A stretch of 64,000 nt of DNA from Telluribacter humicola (GTDB lineage: Bacteria; Bacteroidota; Bacteroidia; Cytophagales; Spirosomataceae), in assembly GCF_017355935.1 (NCBI RefSeq), contig NZ_JAFIQT010000001.1, forward strand, positions 310,001 through 374,000. The letters run 5' to 3'. Shown piece by piece: positions 38,167 to 48,424 of the stretch; position 1 is the first letter of the stretch; each line of letters starts with the position of its first letter. Under the pieces are notes generated by a model that worked only from the letters and a program-made list of their open reading frames with translations, was not told the origin of the DNA and made no database searches. The position numbers were made by a program, and so were the translations under genes.

Positions 38167-39690
38167 ATGAGTGTTCTGAAAAAATTAGCGAGCGAAACAG
38201 CAACATACGGTGTCAGTACGATGCTGGGCAGGCTACTAAACTACCTGCTGGTAATTCTGCATACACAATTGTTCAGGCCTGAGCAATTGAGTGTGCAGGT
38301 ACAACTCTATGCCTATGCGGGTCTGTCGCTGGTTATATACACCTTTGGTATGGAGACGGCTTATTTTCGCTTTGCCAGTAAGGAGGCCGACCGTCAGAGG
38401 TACTACAATGTTATCTTGAGTGCGGTTATTCTGGTCAGTGTGTTCTTCTCCGGGCTTATGTTTGTGTTTGCTGAGCAGGTAGCTGAGTTTATACAATACC
38501 CGGAAGATGTAATTCTGGTACGGTGGATGTCCATTATTATGGCTACGGATGGTATCGTATCCATTCCTTTTGCAAGGTTACGCCTGGAAAAGAAAGGCAG
38601 GAAGTTTGTTGTGGCCCGTGTAGCTAACATATTGATCAATATCGGCCTCAATATTTTCTTCTTGGTTATATGCCGGGACATCTATCAGGAGAAGTACCTG
38701 ACTTCCCTAAAGCCAGCCATCGACCTTTTTTATGACCCTGCTATAGCCCCCGGCTACATTATACTGGCCAATCTGATTGCTAACCTGGCGTTCTTCTGGC
38801 TGCTGCGCAGGGAGTTTCTGGACTTCCGCTTTGTATTTAGTTTTGAAATATTCAAGCCAGTATGGGTGTATGCATTTCCGATTCTGATCATGAACCTGGC
38901 GGCCGTAACCAACTACCTTTTTGACCGGATGGCCCTGCAGTACCTGCTACCGGAAGGCTTTTACGCCGGTCGGACTACCAAAGAAGCCATTGGTATATAT
39001 GGGCAGTGTTTTAAGCTGTCTATCTTCATGAATCTGGCGATTCAGGCTTTCAAATATGCCGCTGAGCCCTTCTTCTTCTCCAAAGCCGAAGACAAAAATG
39101 CTCCTCCGGTATTTGCGGAGGTGATGAAGTGGTTTATCATTATCTGCGTAGTGATGTGGGTAGGTATATGCCTGAATTTGGACCTGCTGGCGGAGCTGTT
39201 CCTCCGTAAAGAGATCTACCACGAAGGGCTTAACGTAGTGCCCTGGCTCCTGCTGGGCTTTCTGTTCCTGGGTATATACTATAACCTGGCTGCCTGGTTC
39301 AAACTAACCGATAAGACCCAGTACGGTACTTATATCACTATTACGGGTGCAGCAAGTACAGCCGCCCTCAACTTCTTTCTGGTGCCTGAGTTAGGCTATT
39401 TGGGTTGTGCGATTGCCTTTGCCGGATCGGGCTTTCTGATGATGAGCCTTTGCTACTACTTCGGGCAGAAGTTCTATCCCGTTCCCTATCAGGTAGGCTC
39501 GGCTATTGGGTACATTGTCGCGGCTGGTGCACTGATCTATGGGAGCTCTTTATTCACCATCAGCAACCTGTGGATAGCCGTACCCTACCACATGCTACTG
39601 TTCGCCGTATTTATGGTAGGGGCTATACTGGTCGAAAAAGACTCTCTTCCTTTACGCTTTCGTCGTATGCTGGGGAGCAGAGCCGACTAA
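38167..39690 (+). CDS. Polysaccharide (O-antigen-type) flippase, MOP superfamily
   Basis: 507 residues with about 12-14 membrane helices across its length and the Wzx-like opening VSTMLGRLLNYLLVILHTQL, then PEQLSVQVQLYAYAGLSLVI and FAYFRFAS-like segments. It flips lipid-linked saccharides across the inner membrane for surface polysaccharides. Ends 4 nt inside the convergent MlaF-like gene. The sugar it carries cannot be told. Confidence 0.82.
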   Translation: MSVLKKLASETATYGVSTMLGRLLNYLLVILHTQLFRPEQLSVQVQLYAYAGLSLVIYTFGMETAYFRFASKEADRQRYYNVILSAVILVSVFFSGLMFVFAEQVAEFIQYPEDVILVRWMSIIMATDGIVSIPFARLRLEKKGRKFVVARVANILINIGLNIFFLVICRDIYQEKYLTSLKPAIDLFYDPAIAPGYIILANLIANLAFFWLLRREFLDFRFVFSFEIFKPVWVYAFPILIMNLAAVTNYLFDRMALQYLLPEGFYAGRTTKEAIGIYGQCFKLSIFMNLAIQAFKYAAEPFFFSKAEDKNAPPVFAEVMKWFIIICVVMWVGICLNLDLLAELFLRKEIYHEGLNVVPWLLLGFLFLGIYYNLAAWFKLTDKTQYGTYITITGAASTAALNFFLVPELGYLGCAIAFAGSGFLMMSLCYYFGQKFYPVPYQVGSAIGYIVAAGALIYGSSLFTISNLWIAVPYHMLLFAVFMVGAILVEKDSLPLRFRRMLGSRAD

Positions 39691-40445
39691 GACAGCCCTT
39701 TGGGAGCCTGGTCGCGGAGGAGCTTATTAGCGAAGATAAACTCATTGAGTTCGGGTACGTTGGTATGGGTCAGGGTAGTATTATCGCCTTCCCACAGTTT
39801 GAGTCCCTTGTACAGGAATATGACGTTCTTACCAATCTCCATCACGGAATTCATATCATGGGTGATAACCAGCGTAGTGATCTGAAATTCTTCCGTGATT
39901 TCCTGAATCAGCTCATCTATCTTCACCGCCGTCAGCGGGTCGAGGCCTGAGTTAGGCTCATCACAAAAGAGGTACTTGGGGTTCATGACTATGGCACGGG
40001 CTATACCTACCCGTTTTTTCATACCTCCACTAATCTCAGATGGCATACGGTCACCGGCTTTCTCCAGGCCTACACGCTGCAGACAAAACTGTACCCGCTC
40101 CTGCTTTTCGGCTTCGCTTTGATTCGTAAGCATATCCAGCGGAAAGCGTACGTTTTGCTCTACCGTCTTAGAGTCAAATAGGGCACCTCCCTGAAAAAGG
40201 ACCCCCATCTCACGTCGGATAGCCTGTTTCTCCTCGTCGTCGCAGCGGTAAAAGTCGCGCCCGTCGTACAGGATCTGCCCCCGATCAGGCTTGATCAGGC
40301 CAATGATGCACTTCAGCAGCACGCTTTTTCCAGTACCACTTCCCCCGATAATCAGGTTAGTTTCTCCTTTTTTGAGTGTAGCACTTACCCCTTTCAGTAC
40401 TTCATTACCATTGAAGGCCTTGGCTACATCTTTTAATTCTATCAT
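39687..40445 (-). CDS. mlaF: MlaF-type ABC transporter ATPase (lipid asymmetry)
   Basis: 252 residues. Walker A GGSGTGKSVLLKCI near 33-46, signature ISGGMKKRVGIARAI near 135-149, Walker B YLFCDEPNSGLDP near 155-167 and H-loop ITHDMNS. The ISGGMKKR signature is typical of the MlaF/Mkl subfamily, which with MlaE moves phospholipids between the membranes. Encoded just downstream of MlaE with a short gap, so both form one operon. Confidence 0.88.
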   Translation of the reverse strand: MIELKDVAKAFNGNEVLKGVSATLKKGETNLIIGGSGTGKSVLLKCIIGLIKPDRGQILYDGRDFYRCDDEEKQAIRREMGVLFQGGALFDSKTVEQNVRFPLDMLTNQSEAEKQERVQFCLQRVGLEKAGDRMPSEISGGMKKRVGIARAIVMNPKYLFCDEPNSGLDPLTAVKIDELIQEITEEFQITTLVITHDMNSVMEIGKNVIFLYKGLKLWEGDNTTLTHTNVPELNEFIFANKLLRDQAPKGLS

Positions 40446-40481
40446 AATATGGCTATGTCAGTAGTAGTTGGCTCCTGCCTT

Positions 40482-41210
40482 TTATAGAAAGAGCTGGGCC
40501 AGCAAATAGTCAGCTACCAGTATGGCTATACAGCTATTGGTTACAGCCTGGGTACTGGATTGTCCCACTTCCAGGGCTCCTCCTTTGGTATAGTACCCCT
40601 GGTAAGAGGAAATAGTTGAGATCAGGAAGCCAAATACAAAAGGCTTCACACACATAAAAAAGATGTTGTAGGGTACGAACGCATCACGAATACCCAACAC
40701 ATAGTCTTTAGGGGTGATTACTCCCGTAAGCGTACCTGCCAGGTAGCCCCCTAGTATGCCCAGAAATGCGGCAAGAATAACCAGCATCGGGAACGTAACC
40801 ATGGCGGCTACTACTTTGGGAAGTACCAGGTAGGAGGCAGAGTTGATTCCCATTACTTCCAGGGCATCGACCTGCTCGGTAATACGCATGGTACCCAGTT
40901 CACCGGCGATATTGGACCCTACCTTACCAGCCAGCACGATACATGTAATAGTTGGTGCCAGCTCCAGAATCTCCATATCCCGCACAATCAGGGCCACTGT
41001 AGACACCGGGATGAAGGGACTTACCAGGTTATAGGCCGTCTGGATACAGGAAACCGCACCGATGAAGGTCGAAACAATAGATACTATAAAGACAGAGTTG
41101 ACACCTATATTGACTGCCTCTTCCATGAAGCGCCGCCAGTAAACAGATAGCTTTTCACGTCGTGTGAACAGATACCCTAAAAAAACAAAGTATTTGCCTA
41201 TGGTTACCAT
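40482..41210 (-). CDS. mlaE: MlaE-type ABC transporter permease
   Basis: 242 residues, five or six membrane helices. The diagnostic MlaE motif ELGTMRITEQVDALEVMG is present at about residues 125-142, preceded by VGSNIAGELG. Works with the MlaF ATPase encoded next. The MCE-domain partner (MlaD) is not in the window. A start slightly inside is possible, but the ATG at 41210 suits. Confidence 0.87.
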   Translation of the reverse strand: MVTIGKYFVFLGYLFTRREKLSVYWRRFMEEAVNIGVNSVFIVSIVSTFIGAVSCIQTAYNLVSPFIPVSTVALIVRDMEILELAPTITCIVLAGKVGSNIAGELGTMRITEQVDALEVMGINSASYLVLPKVVAAMVTFPMLVILAAFLGILGGYLAGTLTGVITPKDYVLGIRDAFVPYNIFFMCVKPFVFGFLISTISSYQGYYTKGGALEVGQSSTQAVTNSCIAILVADYLLAQLFL

Positions 41211-41414
41211 TGGACCCGTAGATCGGTTTTAAATAAGTATATAATAGATAGATGAGGTGCTTGTCAAAAATGGGAGTTAGTAGTACCGCGTCAGGCTGAT
41301 TTTGCTATATAAAAATCGAAGATTCTCGGGGATTCTGTATTTATAACCACGCTACTTCAAACTATATCCCATATTTTCGGGAAAATTAGAAAAAAAATAG
41401 ATCTAAACAGTAAA

Positions 41415-42122
41415 ATGAAACCATTAGCAGTAGTGACGGGCGGCACGAAGGGAATAGGTCGGGCACTGGTAGAACGATTTGTGAGAGGTGGCTTTGATGT
41501 AGTTACCTGTGCCAGACATGAGCAGGATCTGGCGGCGTTGCAGAAAGACATAGCCCATTCTGGCAGTGGTCAGGTACTATGTCAGCAGGCCGACCTGTCC
41601 CTCCGGAGCGACCTTGATAATTTTATTACTTTTGTGAACTCGCTGGATCGGCCGGTAAATGTGCTGGTCAACAATACGGGTGTATTTATGCCGGGACAGA
41701 TTCACAACGAGGAAGAGGGAGTGCTGGAGAAAACCATTGAAACCAATGTATACAGTGCTTACCACCTCACCCGGGGCCTGATCCGGAACATGATGGAGCA
41801 GAAGAAGGGCCATATATTCACTATGTGCTCAACAGCCAGTATTACTGCTTACCCTAACGGCGGCTCGTACTGCATCTCCAAATTTGCCCTGTATGGAATG
41901 ACTAAGGTGTTGCGCGAGGAAATGAAGCCGTTTGGTGTGAAAGTAACAGCCATACTGCCTGGTGCTACCCTGACCAACAGCTGGGAAGGTACTGATCTTC
42001 CGGAAGAGCGATTTATGAAGGCAGAAGATGTGGCAGAGACCATCTGGGGCGCTTATCACCTGTCGGCTGGCGCGGTGATTGAGGATATTTTAATGCGCCC
42101 TCAGCTAGGCGACATTGGCTGA
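41415..42122 (+). CDS. Short-chain dehydrogenase/reductase (SDR)
   Basis: 235 residues. Cofactor-binding VVTGGTKGIGRALVERF at residues 6-22, NNTGVF near 91, and the catalytic YCISKFALYG with Tyr and Lys near 152-156. NAD(P)-dependent oxidoreductase; the substrate cannot be read from the sequence. Stands alone between the Mla operon and the ROK kinase. Confidence 0.85.
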   Translation: MKPLAVVTGGTKGIGRALVERFVRGGFDVVTCARHEQDLAALQKDIAHSGSGQVLCQQADLSLRSDLDNFITFVNSLDRPVNVLVNNTGVFMPGQIHNEEEGVLEKTIETNVYSAYHLTRGLIRNMMEQKKGHIFTMCSTASITAYPNGGSYCISKFALYGMTKVLREEMKPFGVKVTAILPGATLTNSWEGTDLPEERFMKAEDVAETIWGAYHLSAGAVIEDILMRPQLGDIG

Positions 42123-42199
42123 AATAGTGGTGAATGTAGTAGAAATAACTAACTTTCGGACTGAAAATATAAAACTTCCCTACCATACTCTTTTTCTAA

Positions 42200-43108
42200 A
42201 TGGAACAATATCTCGGCATAGATGTAGGCGGTACCAACGTTAAAATGGGAATCGTGGACGCCACTGATGGACGAATTTCAAACTTTTACAGCCACGACAC
42301 CGCCAGCTGGCGTAAGTCAGGCCACTTTATAGAGCGCCTTGGTGATGCTATCTCGCTTCAGCTCAATGAGTACCCTACTGTAAGACGTGTAGGAATTGGC
42401 GTTCCCGGCTTGATTACCCGCGATCGTACCACTCTGCTCGAAATTACTGCCATCCCCGAAATAGACGGAATCACAATAGTACCCGATCTGAAGAAGCGCT
42501 TCCCTAACCACGAGTTTTATCTGGAGAATGATGCAAATGCGGCCGCGTTGGGTGAGTACTACTTTGGAGAGGACAAGCTACCTGAAGACTATATATTCGT
42601 AACCCTGGGTACGGGTATCGGTGGGGCTGCGATCATTGATAAAAAAGTATTTAAAGGTGGAGGAGGTAATGCGATGGAGCCCGGCCACATCCCTTCCAAG
42701 CACGGACGGGTACTGGAGCGTAATATTGGTAAGAAAGAGCTGCTGGATATGGCCAATGAAATGCGTAGCAAGTACAGCGGTCAGACTCAACTACCTGCTG
42801 ATGGTACTATCTCTACCACAGGTCTGGTAGCGGCAGCGGGCGAAGGCGACGAGCTGGCTAAGCAGATATTTGATGAAATGGGCTATATGCTGGGTGAAGG
42901 CTTGGTAGCCATGATTCGTATCCTGGATATCACTACCATTCTGATTGGAGGTGGACTGTCGGCTTCTTTTGACTACATCATGCCTTCTGTCAACGAGCGA
43001 CTGAAGTTCTGGCTCACCCCTTACTATGAGAAGACACTGGTTGTGAAGAAAGCAACTCTGGCCAACGACGCCGGCCTCCTGGGAGCGGCATCTCTTTGCT
43101 TCGACTAA
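42200..43108 (+). CDS. ROK-family sugar kinase (glucokinase-like)
   Basis: 302 residues. The ATP site LGIDVGGTNVKMGIVD opens the protein, the phosphate loop GTGIGGAAI lies near 139, and EPGHIPSKHG near 162 stands where ROK proteins have the sugar-binding EHG/H motif. The ROK zinc cysteines (CxCGxxGCxE) are missing, as in some glucokinases. Likely phosphorylates glucose or a related sugar. A terminator follows. Confidence 0.83.
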   Translation: MEQYLGIDVGGTNVKMGIVDATDGRISNFYSHDTASWRKSGHFIERLGDAISLQLNEYPTVRRVGIGVPGLITRDRTTLLEITAIPEIDGITIVPDLKKRFPNHEFYLENDANAAALGEYYFGEDKLPEDYIFVTLGTGIGGAAIIDKKVFKGGGGNAMEPGHIPSKHGRVLERNIGKKELLDMANEMRSKYSGQTQLPADGTISTTGLVAAAGEGDELAKQIFDEMGYMLGEGLVAMIRILDITTILIGGGLSASFDYIMPSVNERLKFWLTPYYEKTLVVKKATLANDAGLLGAASLCFD

Positions 43109-43133
43109 GAAAAAATATATCAGCTATACAAAG

Positions 43134-43168
43134 GCGGCGACAGGTACTTCTCGTATTCCTGTCGCCGC
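43134..43168. terminator. Bidirectional intrinsic terminator
   Basis: GCGGCGACAGG and CCTGTCGCCGC, an 11-bp stem with a 13-nt loop, followed by TTTATTTTT on the plus strand. It lies between the convergent kinase and murB genes. Confidence 0.78.
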
Positions 43169-43219
43169 TTTATTTTTAGTACTTATATGCAAGAAGGCTA
43201 CTACCTAATCCCTATGTAG

Positions 43220-44236
43220 CTAAATAAAATTCACCTCCGGTGTAAGCCTGATGCCAAACTTAGCTTCTACCGACGCTTGTACCCGCTCAGCCAGTGCTTT
43301 GATCTGTTCGCCGGTACCACCGCCGTAGTTGACCAGTACCAATGCCTGTCGGGTATGCACACCTACCTGGCCCTCCCGGAAACCCTTCCAGCCAGCCTGC
43401 TCGATCAGCCATCCAGCCGGTACCTTGATCATATCCGGAGCCGTGACGTATCCCGGAAGCTCCGGGTACTCCTGCTTGAGTTGGTCGTACTGCGCTTTGG
43501 GTATCTCAGGATTTTTAAAGAAGCTGCCCGCGTTTCCGATTTGGTTAGGGTCAGGGAGCTTACTCTGGCGAATCTTAATTACAGCCTCGCTGATAGCCCG
43601 GGTACTTAACTCCTGGACATTCATTTCAGCCAGGGTCTTTTGAATATCTCCGTACGATACCTGAAAAGCAGGTACCTTATTGACCCGGAAGGTCACGGCA
43701 GTAATGATATATTGCCCGCGCAGATCACGCTTAAATACACTTTCGCGGTAGCCAAAGTTGCACTCATCGGCTTTGAAGCGGCGAATCTCCGCCGTTTTAA
43801 TATGTACAGCCTTTAGTTCTTCAAACACTTCTTTGATTTCTACGCCATAGGCGCCGATATTCTGCATGGGAGCTGCTCCAACAGTACCGGGGATTAGCGA
43901 TAGATTCTCCAGACCTGAGTAGCCGGCTTCTACCGTGTGCAGGACCAGCTCGTGCCATACTTCTCCTGCCCCTACCCGCAGGTACACATGGTCATCGTCC
44001 TCTCCGACTACTTCTATACCCTTAATAGCAATCCTGATCACCAGCGCATCTACGTCCTGCGTCAACAACACATTACTACCGCCGCCCAGGATCCACTTGG
44101 GCTCCTGCTGCCAGCGAGAGTCCAGCAGGAGCTGACGAAGTTCATCGGCTGAGGTTACTTCTACAAAATACCTGGCTTTGGCTTCGAGTCCGAATGTATT
44201 GTAAGGACGTAAGGAAACGTTTTCTAATAACTGCAT
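43220..44236 (-). CDS. murB: UDP-N-acetylenolpyruvoylglucosamine reductase MurB
   Basis: 338 residues. FAD-binding ILGGGSNVLLTQDVDALV, PGTVGAAPMQNIGAYGVEI, the catalytic-Ser region IGNAGSFFKNPEI and a terminal LTPEVNFI with the conserved Glu identify type I MurB. It reduces the enolpyruvyl group to form UDP-MurNAc in peptidoglycan synthesis. A confident call. Confidence 0.94.
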   Translation of the reverse strand: MQLLENVSLRPYNTFGLEAKARYFVEVTSADELRQLLLDSRWQQEPKWILGGGSNVLLTQDVDALVIRIAIKGIEVVGEDDDHVYLRVGAGEVWHELVLHTVEAGYSGLENLSLIPGTVGAAPMQNIGAYGVEIKEVFEELKAVHIKTAEIRRFKADECNFGYRESVFKRDLRGQYIITAVTFRVNKVPAFQVSYGDIQKTLAEMNVQELSTRAISEAVIKIRQSKLPDPNQIGNAGSFFKNPEIPKAQYDQLKQEYPELPGYVTAPDMIKVPAGWLIEQAGWKGFREGQVGVHTRQALVLVNYGGGTGEQIKALAERVQASVEAKFGIRLTPEVNFI

Positions 44237-44318
44237 ACACTATGAATACTTTATCGGGGCAAAGGTAAGAATAGGAGCACAACAATATGCCAGCTGGGAA
44301 TGTTAATCCATTTTTGGT

Positions 44319-44326
44319 TATGTTTG
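44319..44326 (+). promoter_or_regulatory. Bacteroidota-type promoter -7 box (TATGTTTG)
   Basis: A TAnnTTTG box 28 nt upstream of the SPOR lipoprotein start. Confidence 0.5.
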
Positions 44327-44353
44327 TACATTAATCTTGAATATGACTGAGGT

Positions 44354-44932
44354 ATGATACGAATTAGATTAATGGTCCTGCTTTTCCTGGGAGTCGGAGT
44401 AGTAGGAATGTCTGGTTGTGGCCGCCGGAGTGTAGCCGGAGGATCAGGTAGTGATTATAAGGAAGATCTGTCAAGCGTACGTCCCAAGTACTCGTACGTT
44501 GAACCTGCCATTGATAAGAATAAAACTACTCCTGAGCGTAAGGAGCCCGTTCGGAAGCCCTCGGCCAAAGATGATAAACCACTCTATATTAATAAGCGGC
44601 TGGAGGCAGTGCTAGATACGATGTATAGCCAGAACAAGGCTATTAAGTACATCAACGGGTATCGTATCCAGCTGTATGTAGGAAATACCCGCGGGGAAGC
44701 GGAGGCTGCCAAATCGTACATATACCAGATGTTCCCGGACCTGATTCCCTACGTGTCATACTCGCAGCCTACCTACCGCGTTAAAGCCGGTGATTTTATG
44801 TACCGGGCCGATGCTGAGCAGTACCTGGATCAGATACGTCAGCAGTATCCTTCGTCGATTATATTGTCTGATCGGGTAGAGATCAAAAAGGGGCTGCAGA
44901 TCGGAGCTACCGCTGAGGCTACTAAAGAATAG
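44354..44932 (+). CDS. SPOR-domain lipoprotein
   Basis: 192 residues with a lipobox (GMSGCGRRS, lipidated Cys near 23), a disordered charged linker, and a C-terminal SPOR domain (residues about 105-180: INGYRIQLYVGNTRGEAEAA, YRVKAGDFMYRADAEQYL). SPOR domains bind denuded septal peptidoglycan, so a cell-division or envelope role is likely. Confidence 0.8.
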   Translation: MIRIRLMVLLFLGVGVVGMSGCGRRSVAGGSGSDYKEDLSSVRPKYSYVEPAIDKNKTTPERKEPVRKPSAKDDKPLYINKRLEAVLDTMYSQNKAIKYINGYRIQLYVGNTRGEAEAAKSYIYQMFPDLIPYVSYSQPTYRVKAGDFMYRADAEQYLDQIRQQYPSSIILSDRVEIKKGLQIGATAEATKE

Positions 44933-44983
44933 TAGGTTAGCTGCCACTCACTAAGTTGTGGCTATAATTGCTGGCCGAACGAT

Positions 44984-44991
44984 TAAGTTTG
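44984..44991 (+). promoter_or_regulatory. Bacteroidota-type promoter -7 box (TAAGTTTG)
   Basis: A TAnnTTTG box 40 nt upstream of the gmd start; no strict -33 element can be chosen. Confidence 0.5.
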
Positions 44992-45030
44992 TAATGTTAT
45001 AAGGGATCACCCACCACTTCTTATTTTACA

Positions 45031-46143
45031 ATGAAGAAAGCGCTTATTACAGGTATTACAGGGCAGGATGGAGCCTACCTGGCTGAGTTACTATTGAGTA
45101 AAGGCTATGAGGTACATGGTATCAAACGTCGTACCTCCCTCTTCAATACTCAGCGTATTGATCATATTTACGAAGATCCACACGAAACAGACGTACGCTT
45201 TCATCTCCACTATGGTGATTTGAGTGACTCGACCAACATCATTCGTATTATTCAGGAGGTGCAGCCCGATGAGATTTATAACCTCGGTGCTATGTCACAC
45301 GTACGGGTGAGCTTTGAAGAACCCGAATACACAGCCAACGTAGACGGTATCGGTACGCTTCGTATACTGGAAGCTGTGCGCCTGCTGGGACTTACCGAGA
45401 AAACTAAGATTTATCAGGCCTCTACCTCTGAGCTATACGGTCTGGTACAGGAAGTACCTCAGTCAGAGCGGACGCCTTTCTATCCCCGCTCACCCTATGC
45501 GGTAGCGAAGCTGTACGGTTACTGGATTACCGTTAACTACCGTGAGGCATATAATATGTTTGCGGTAAATGGTATTCTGTTCAATCACGAATCACCGCTA
45601 CGTGGCGAAACCTTTGTGACCCGTAAGATTACCCGCGCCGTAGCCCGTATCGCACTTGGCCTGCAGGATAAGACGTATCTGGGAAATCTGGATGCCCGTC
45701 GCGACTGGGGACACGCCAAAGACTTTGTAGAAGCTATGTGGCTAATCTTACAGCAGGACGAGCCGGAGGACTATGTTATTGCTACCGGACAAACCACCAG
45801 TATCCGTGATTTTGTAAAGATGGCTTTTGCTGAGGTAGGTATTGAGGTAGCGTTTGAAGGAGAAGGTGTCAAAGAAAGAGCAGTTGTTACTAAATGTAAC
45901 AATCCTCTCTACCAGTTGCCGGTTGGAAAAGAAGTAGTATGTATTGATGAGCGTTACTTCCGTCCTACGGAGGTTGAACTGCTGATTGGCGATCCTACCA
46001 AGGCTATGACCAAACTAGGCTGGAAACCTAAGTATGACTTACCAGCTCTGGTTAAAGATATGGTAAGTGCTGACCTTGAGCTGTTCAAGAAAGATCAACT
46101 GCTGGAGAGCAGTGGCCACCGTGTCATGAACTACTTTGAATAA
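45031..46143 (+). CDS. gmd: GDP-mannose 4,6-dehydratase
   Basis: 370 residues. [20 protein letters not shown] is the NAD(P) site, the [13 protein letters not shown] segment follows, and [12 protein letters not shown] contains the catalytic Tyr-x3-Lys; [17 protein letters not shown] closes the protein. It makes GDP-4-keto-6-deoxymannose, the precursor of GDP-fucose or -rhamnose for surface glycans. A very strong terminator follows. Confidence 0.95.
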   Translation: MKKALITGITGQDGAYLAELLLSKGYEVHGIKRRTSLFNTQRIDHIYEDPHETDVRFHLHYGDLSDSTNIIRIIQEVQPDEIYNLGAMSHVRVSFEEPEYTANVDGIGTLRILEAVRLLGLTEKTKIYQASTSELYGLVQEVPQSERTPFYPRSPYAVAKLYGYWITVNYREAYNMFAVNGILFNHESPLRGETFVTRKITRAVARIALGLQDKTYLGNLDARRDWGHAKDFVEAMWLILQQDEPEDYVIATGQTTSIRDFVKMAFAEVGIEVAFEGEGVKERAVVTKCNNPLYQLPVGKEVVCIDERYFRPTEVELLIGDPTKAMTKLGWKPKYDLPALVKDMVSADLELFKKDQLLESSGHRVMNYFE

Positions 46144-46165
46144 TATTTCTTTCGAAGTTACTACA

Positions 46166-46217
46166 TACAAAAATAGAGCGGCCCTGATCATATGACCAGG
46201 GCCGCTCTATTTTTGTA
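46166..46217. terminator. Very strong bidirectional terminator
   Basis: A perfect 21-bp stem (46166-46186 with 46197-46217) and a 10-nt loop, AT-rich at the base with T-runs on both strands, between gmd and the HtrA gene. Confidence 0.88.
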
Positions 46218-46230
46218 TTACACTGTGGTA

Positions 46231-47769
46231 TTACAGTCGGAATCCGAAAGTAAATACATCACGTGGCGCGTCGATATAAAAGCCTTCAAACTGCACCATA
46301 GTATCAGTTTTACCAGACAAAGCCTGCTCCAGCTCTTTTACCGAGCGTACAGCTTTACCGTTCACTTTCGTGATAATAAAACCTTCCTCTACACCAGCGC
46401 GGGCTAGTTTACCACCTTCAATGGCCGTTATTTTCACCCCGCCGGCTACGTTATAACGCGACAGACGCTGTACTTCCTGGTCGTTAAGGTTGCCAAAGAG
46501 GGCACCTAAAGTACTTACGGCACTGGTTGATTCTTCACGACGGATGACATCTGATCCACCGGTACGGTTACGCAGCGTTACGTTCAGATCTTTTACCTGA
46601 CCATTACGGTTAACAGTAACAGTTACCTTGTCGCCAGGGCGGTGCAGACCAATTGCCTGCTGCAGTTGAGGAATAGTTCCAACCGGAATATCATCCACTC
46701 TAACGATCACGTCACCTTTGGCGATACCTGCGGCTTTGGCAGCGCTATTATCTGTAAAATCACGTACGTATACACCTTCACTTATTTTAACGCCATACTC
46801 TTCGGCTTTACGGCTATCCAGATCATCCAGAGCGATACCCAGATAACCACGCTGTACTGCGCCATACTTAATTATGTCGCTGGATACTTTTTTCACAATG
46901 CTTGCAGGAACGGCAAAAGCATATCCGGCAAAGCTACCTGTAGGGCTAGCAATAGCAGTATTGATACCTACCAGTTCACCTCTCAGGTTTACCAGCGCAC
47001 CACCACTATTACCGGGGTTTACTACCGCGTCAGTCTGGATGAATGACTCAAGGGGAGAATCTCCTTCGAAATCACCGCTGTTGCCATACTTACGGGCGTA
47101 CTCCTGGCTGATAATACCCAGACCACGACCTTTGGCACTCACAATACCTGCTGTTACTGTAGACTCAAGGTTGAAGGGGTTACCTACGGCTACTACCCAC
47201 TCACCTACCTTAACGGCATCAGAGTTACCAAATATAACCGCTGGTAGGTCCTTACGGTCTACTTTAATTACGGCAATATCAGTAGATGGGTCAGTACCGA
47301 TTACCTTGGCAGGAATCTTACTTTTGTTGTAAAGGCTCACTTCCAGTTGGTCAGAACCTTCTACTACGTGGTTGTTAGTTACGATATACCCATCAGCGCT
47401 AATAATAACACCTGAGCCGGAAGCTTCAGCACGCTGTGGTCCGCGGGGCTGAGCTCTCATTTCATCACCAAAGAATTCACGGAAGAAATCAGGTACTTGA
47501 GGCTGGCCACCACGAGCGGCCTGACGTACCATACTTGACTTAATATGAACTACTGTAGGAGTTGCTACTTCTGCTGCATAAGTAAAGTCACCAGGTGTAC
47601 CGGCAGGTAATCCGGTAGAGGTAAAGCGTGATAAGGTTTCGGCCGGAGATTCTTTAAAAATCACGTCACGCTCACCATCAGAATCTAATAATTTGAAGCC
47701 GGCAATAGTTGTAGCACTTGACAGTACCCCAACCAGCGCTATTGCTTTCCAATTTGTTTTCATAGCCAT
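46231..47769 (-). CDS. Do-family (HtrA/DegQ) periplasmic serine protease
   Basis: 512 residues. An N-terminal membrane anchor or signal (KAIALVGVLSSATTIAGFKL), a trypsin-like domain with His in TNNHVVEG, Asp in STDIAVIKV and Ser in NPGNSGGALVN, then two PDZ domains (YLGIALDDLDSRKA and the GAGVEEGFIITKVNGKAV region). Degrades or refolds damaged periplasmic proteins. ATG 47769 or the ATG two codons later may be the true start. Confidence 0.92.
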   Translation of the reverse strand: MAMKTNWKAIALVGVLSSATTIAGFKLLDSDGERDVIFKESPAETLSRFTSTGLPAGTPGDFTYAAEVATPTVVHIKSSMVRQAARGGQPQVPDFFREFFGDEMRAQPRGPQRAEASGSGVIISADGYIVTNNHVVEGSDQLEVSLYNKSKIPAKVIGTDPSTDIAVIKVDRKDLPAVIFGNSDAVKVGEWVVAVGNPFNLESTVTAGIVSAKGRGLGIISQEYARKYGNSGDFEGDSPLESFIQTDAVVNPGNSGGALVNLRGELVGINTAIASPTGSFAGYAFAVPASIVKKVSSDIIKYGAVQRGYLGIALDDLDSRKAEEYGVKISEGVYVRDFTDNSAAKAAGIAKGDVIVRVDDIPVGTIPQLQQAIGLHRPGDKVTVTVNRNGQVKDLNVTLRNRTGGSDVIRREESTSAVSTLGALFGNLNDQEVQRLSRYNVAGGVKITAIEGGKLARAGVEEGFIITKVNGKAVRSVKELEQALSGKTDTMVQFEGFYIDAPRDVFTFGFRL

Positions 47770-47992
47770 TTCAATGGGTTTTTTATTAATGTATTTACGA
47801 AACGCACTAAGGATGGTATTCTATTCCCGGGTACGAGGTATTTAACAATTTTTAACAAAGATATATAACCTGAAAAAGAATTATACCAAATATGAATGAG
47901 GCTGTTATCTTTTATAACAAACAGAGGTGGTATCTGTTTCATCTGACACCACCTCCCGTTTTATAATTCGCTCTTTCTAGTCAGCGATTAGA

Positions 47993-48424
47993 TTAATTTA
48001 TTTCAATCTGACGTACTGGCTTTACCTTGGCTTCTTCCCGCTTAGGAAGCTCAATGTTTAGAATACCATCAACGTAAGAAGCTGCGATTCGCTCGCTGTC
48101 GATCGTAGCAGGCAAGGTAAATGTACGCTTGAAAGAAGAGTACTTAAACTCGCGGCGAGTATATTTTTCATTCTTCTCTTCATTATTCTGCTCCTTCTGA
48201 GCAGAAATAGTCAGGCGATTGTTGTTCAGGTCCAGCTTAAAGTCGTCTCTCTTAAGGCCAGGAGCGGCAACTTCAATACGGTACCCCTCTGGCTGCTCGA
48301 TTACATTCACTGCCGGAGCACTTCCGCTATAAGCAGGTGTGAATAACTCATTCATTGCCTCTTTACCAAAAAAGTTTTCAAACAGGGTAGGATAGGCATA
48401 TCCGTTTTTTACTACTGCGTTCAT
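47993..48424 (-). CDS. Hsp20 / alpha-crystallin small heat shock protein
   Basis: 143 residues. An alpha-crystallin domain over about residues 35-130: YRIEVAAPGLKRDDFKLDLN, ISAQKEQNNEEKNEKYTRRE, and the closing GILNIELPK (A-x-x-x-n-G-v-L-type motif). ATP-independent holdase chaperone. It follows the HtrA gene but is separated by 220 bp. Confidence 0.93.
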   Translation of the reverse strand: MNAVVKNGYAYPTLFENFFGKEAMNELFTPAYSGSAPAVNVIEQPEGYRIEVAAPGLKRDDFKLDLNNNRLTISAQKEQNNEEKNEKYTRREFKYSSFKRTFTLPATIDSERIAASYVDGILNIELPKREEAKVKPVRQIEIN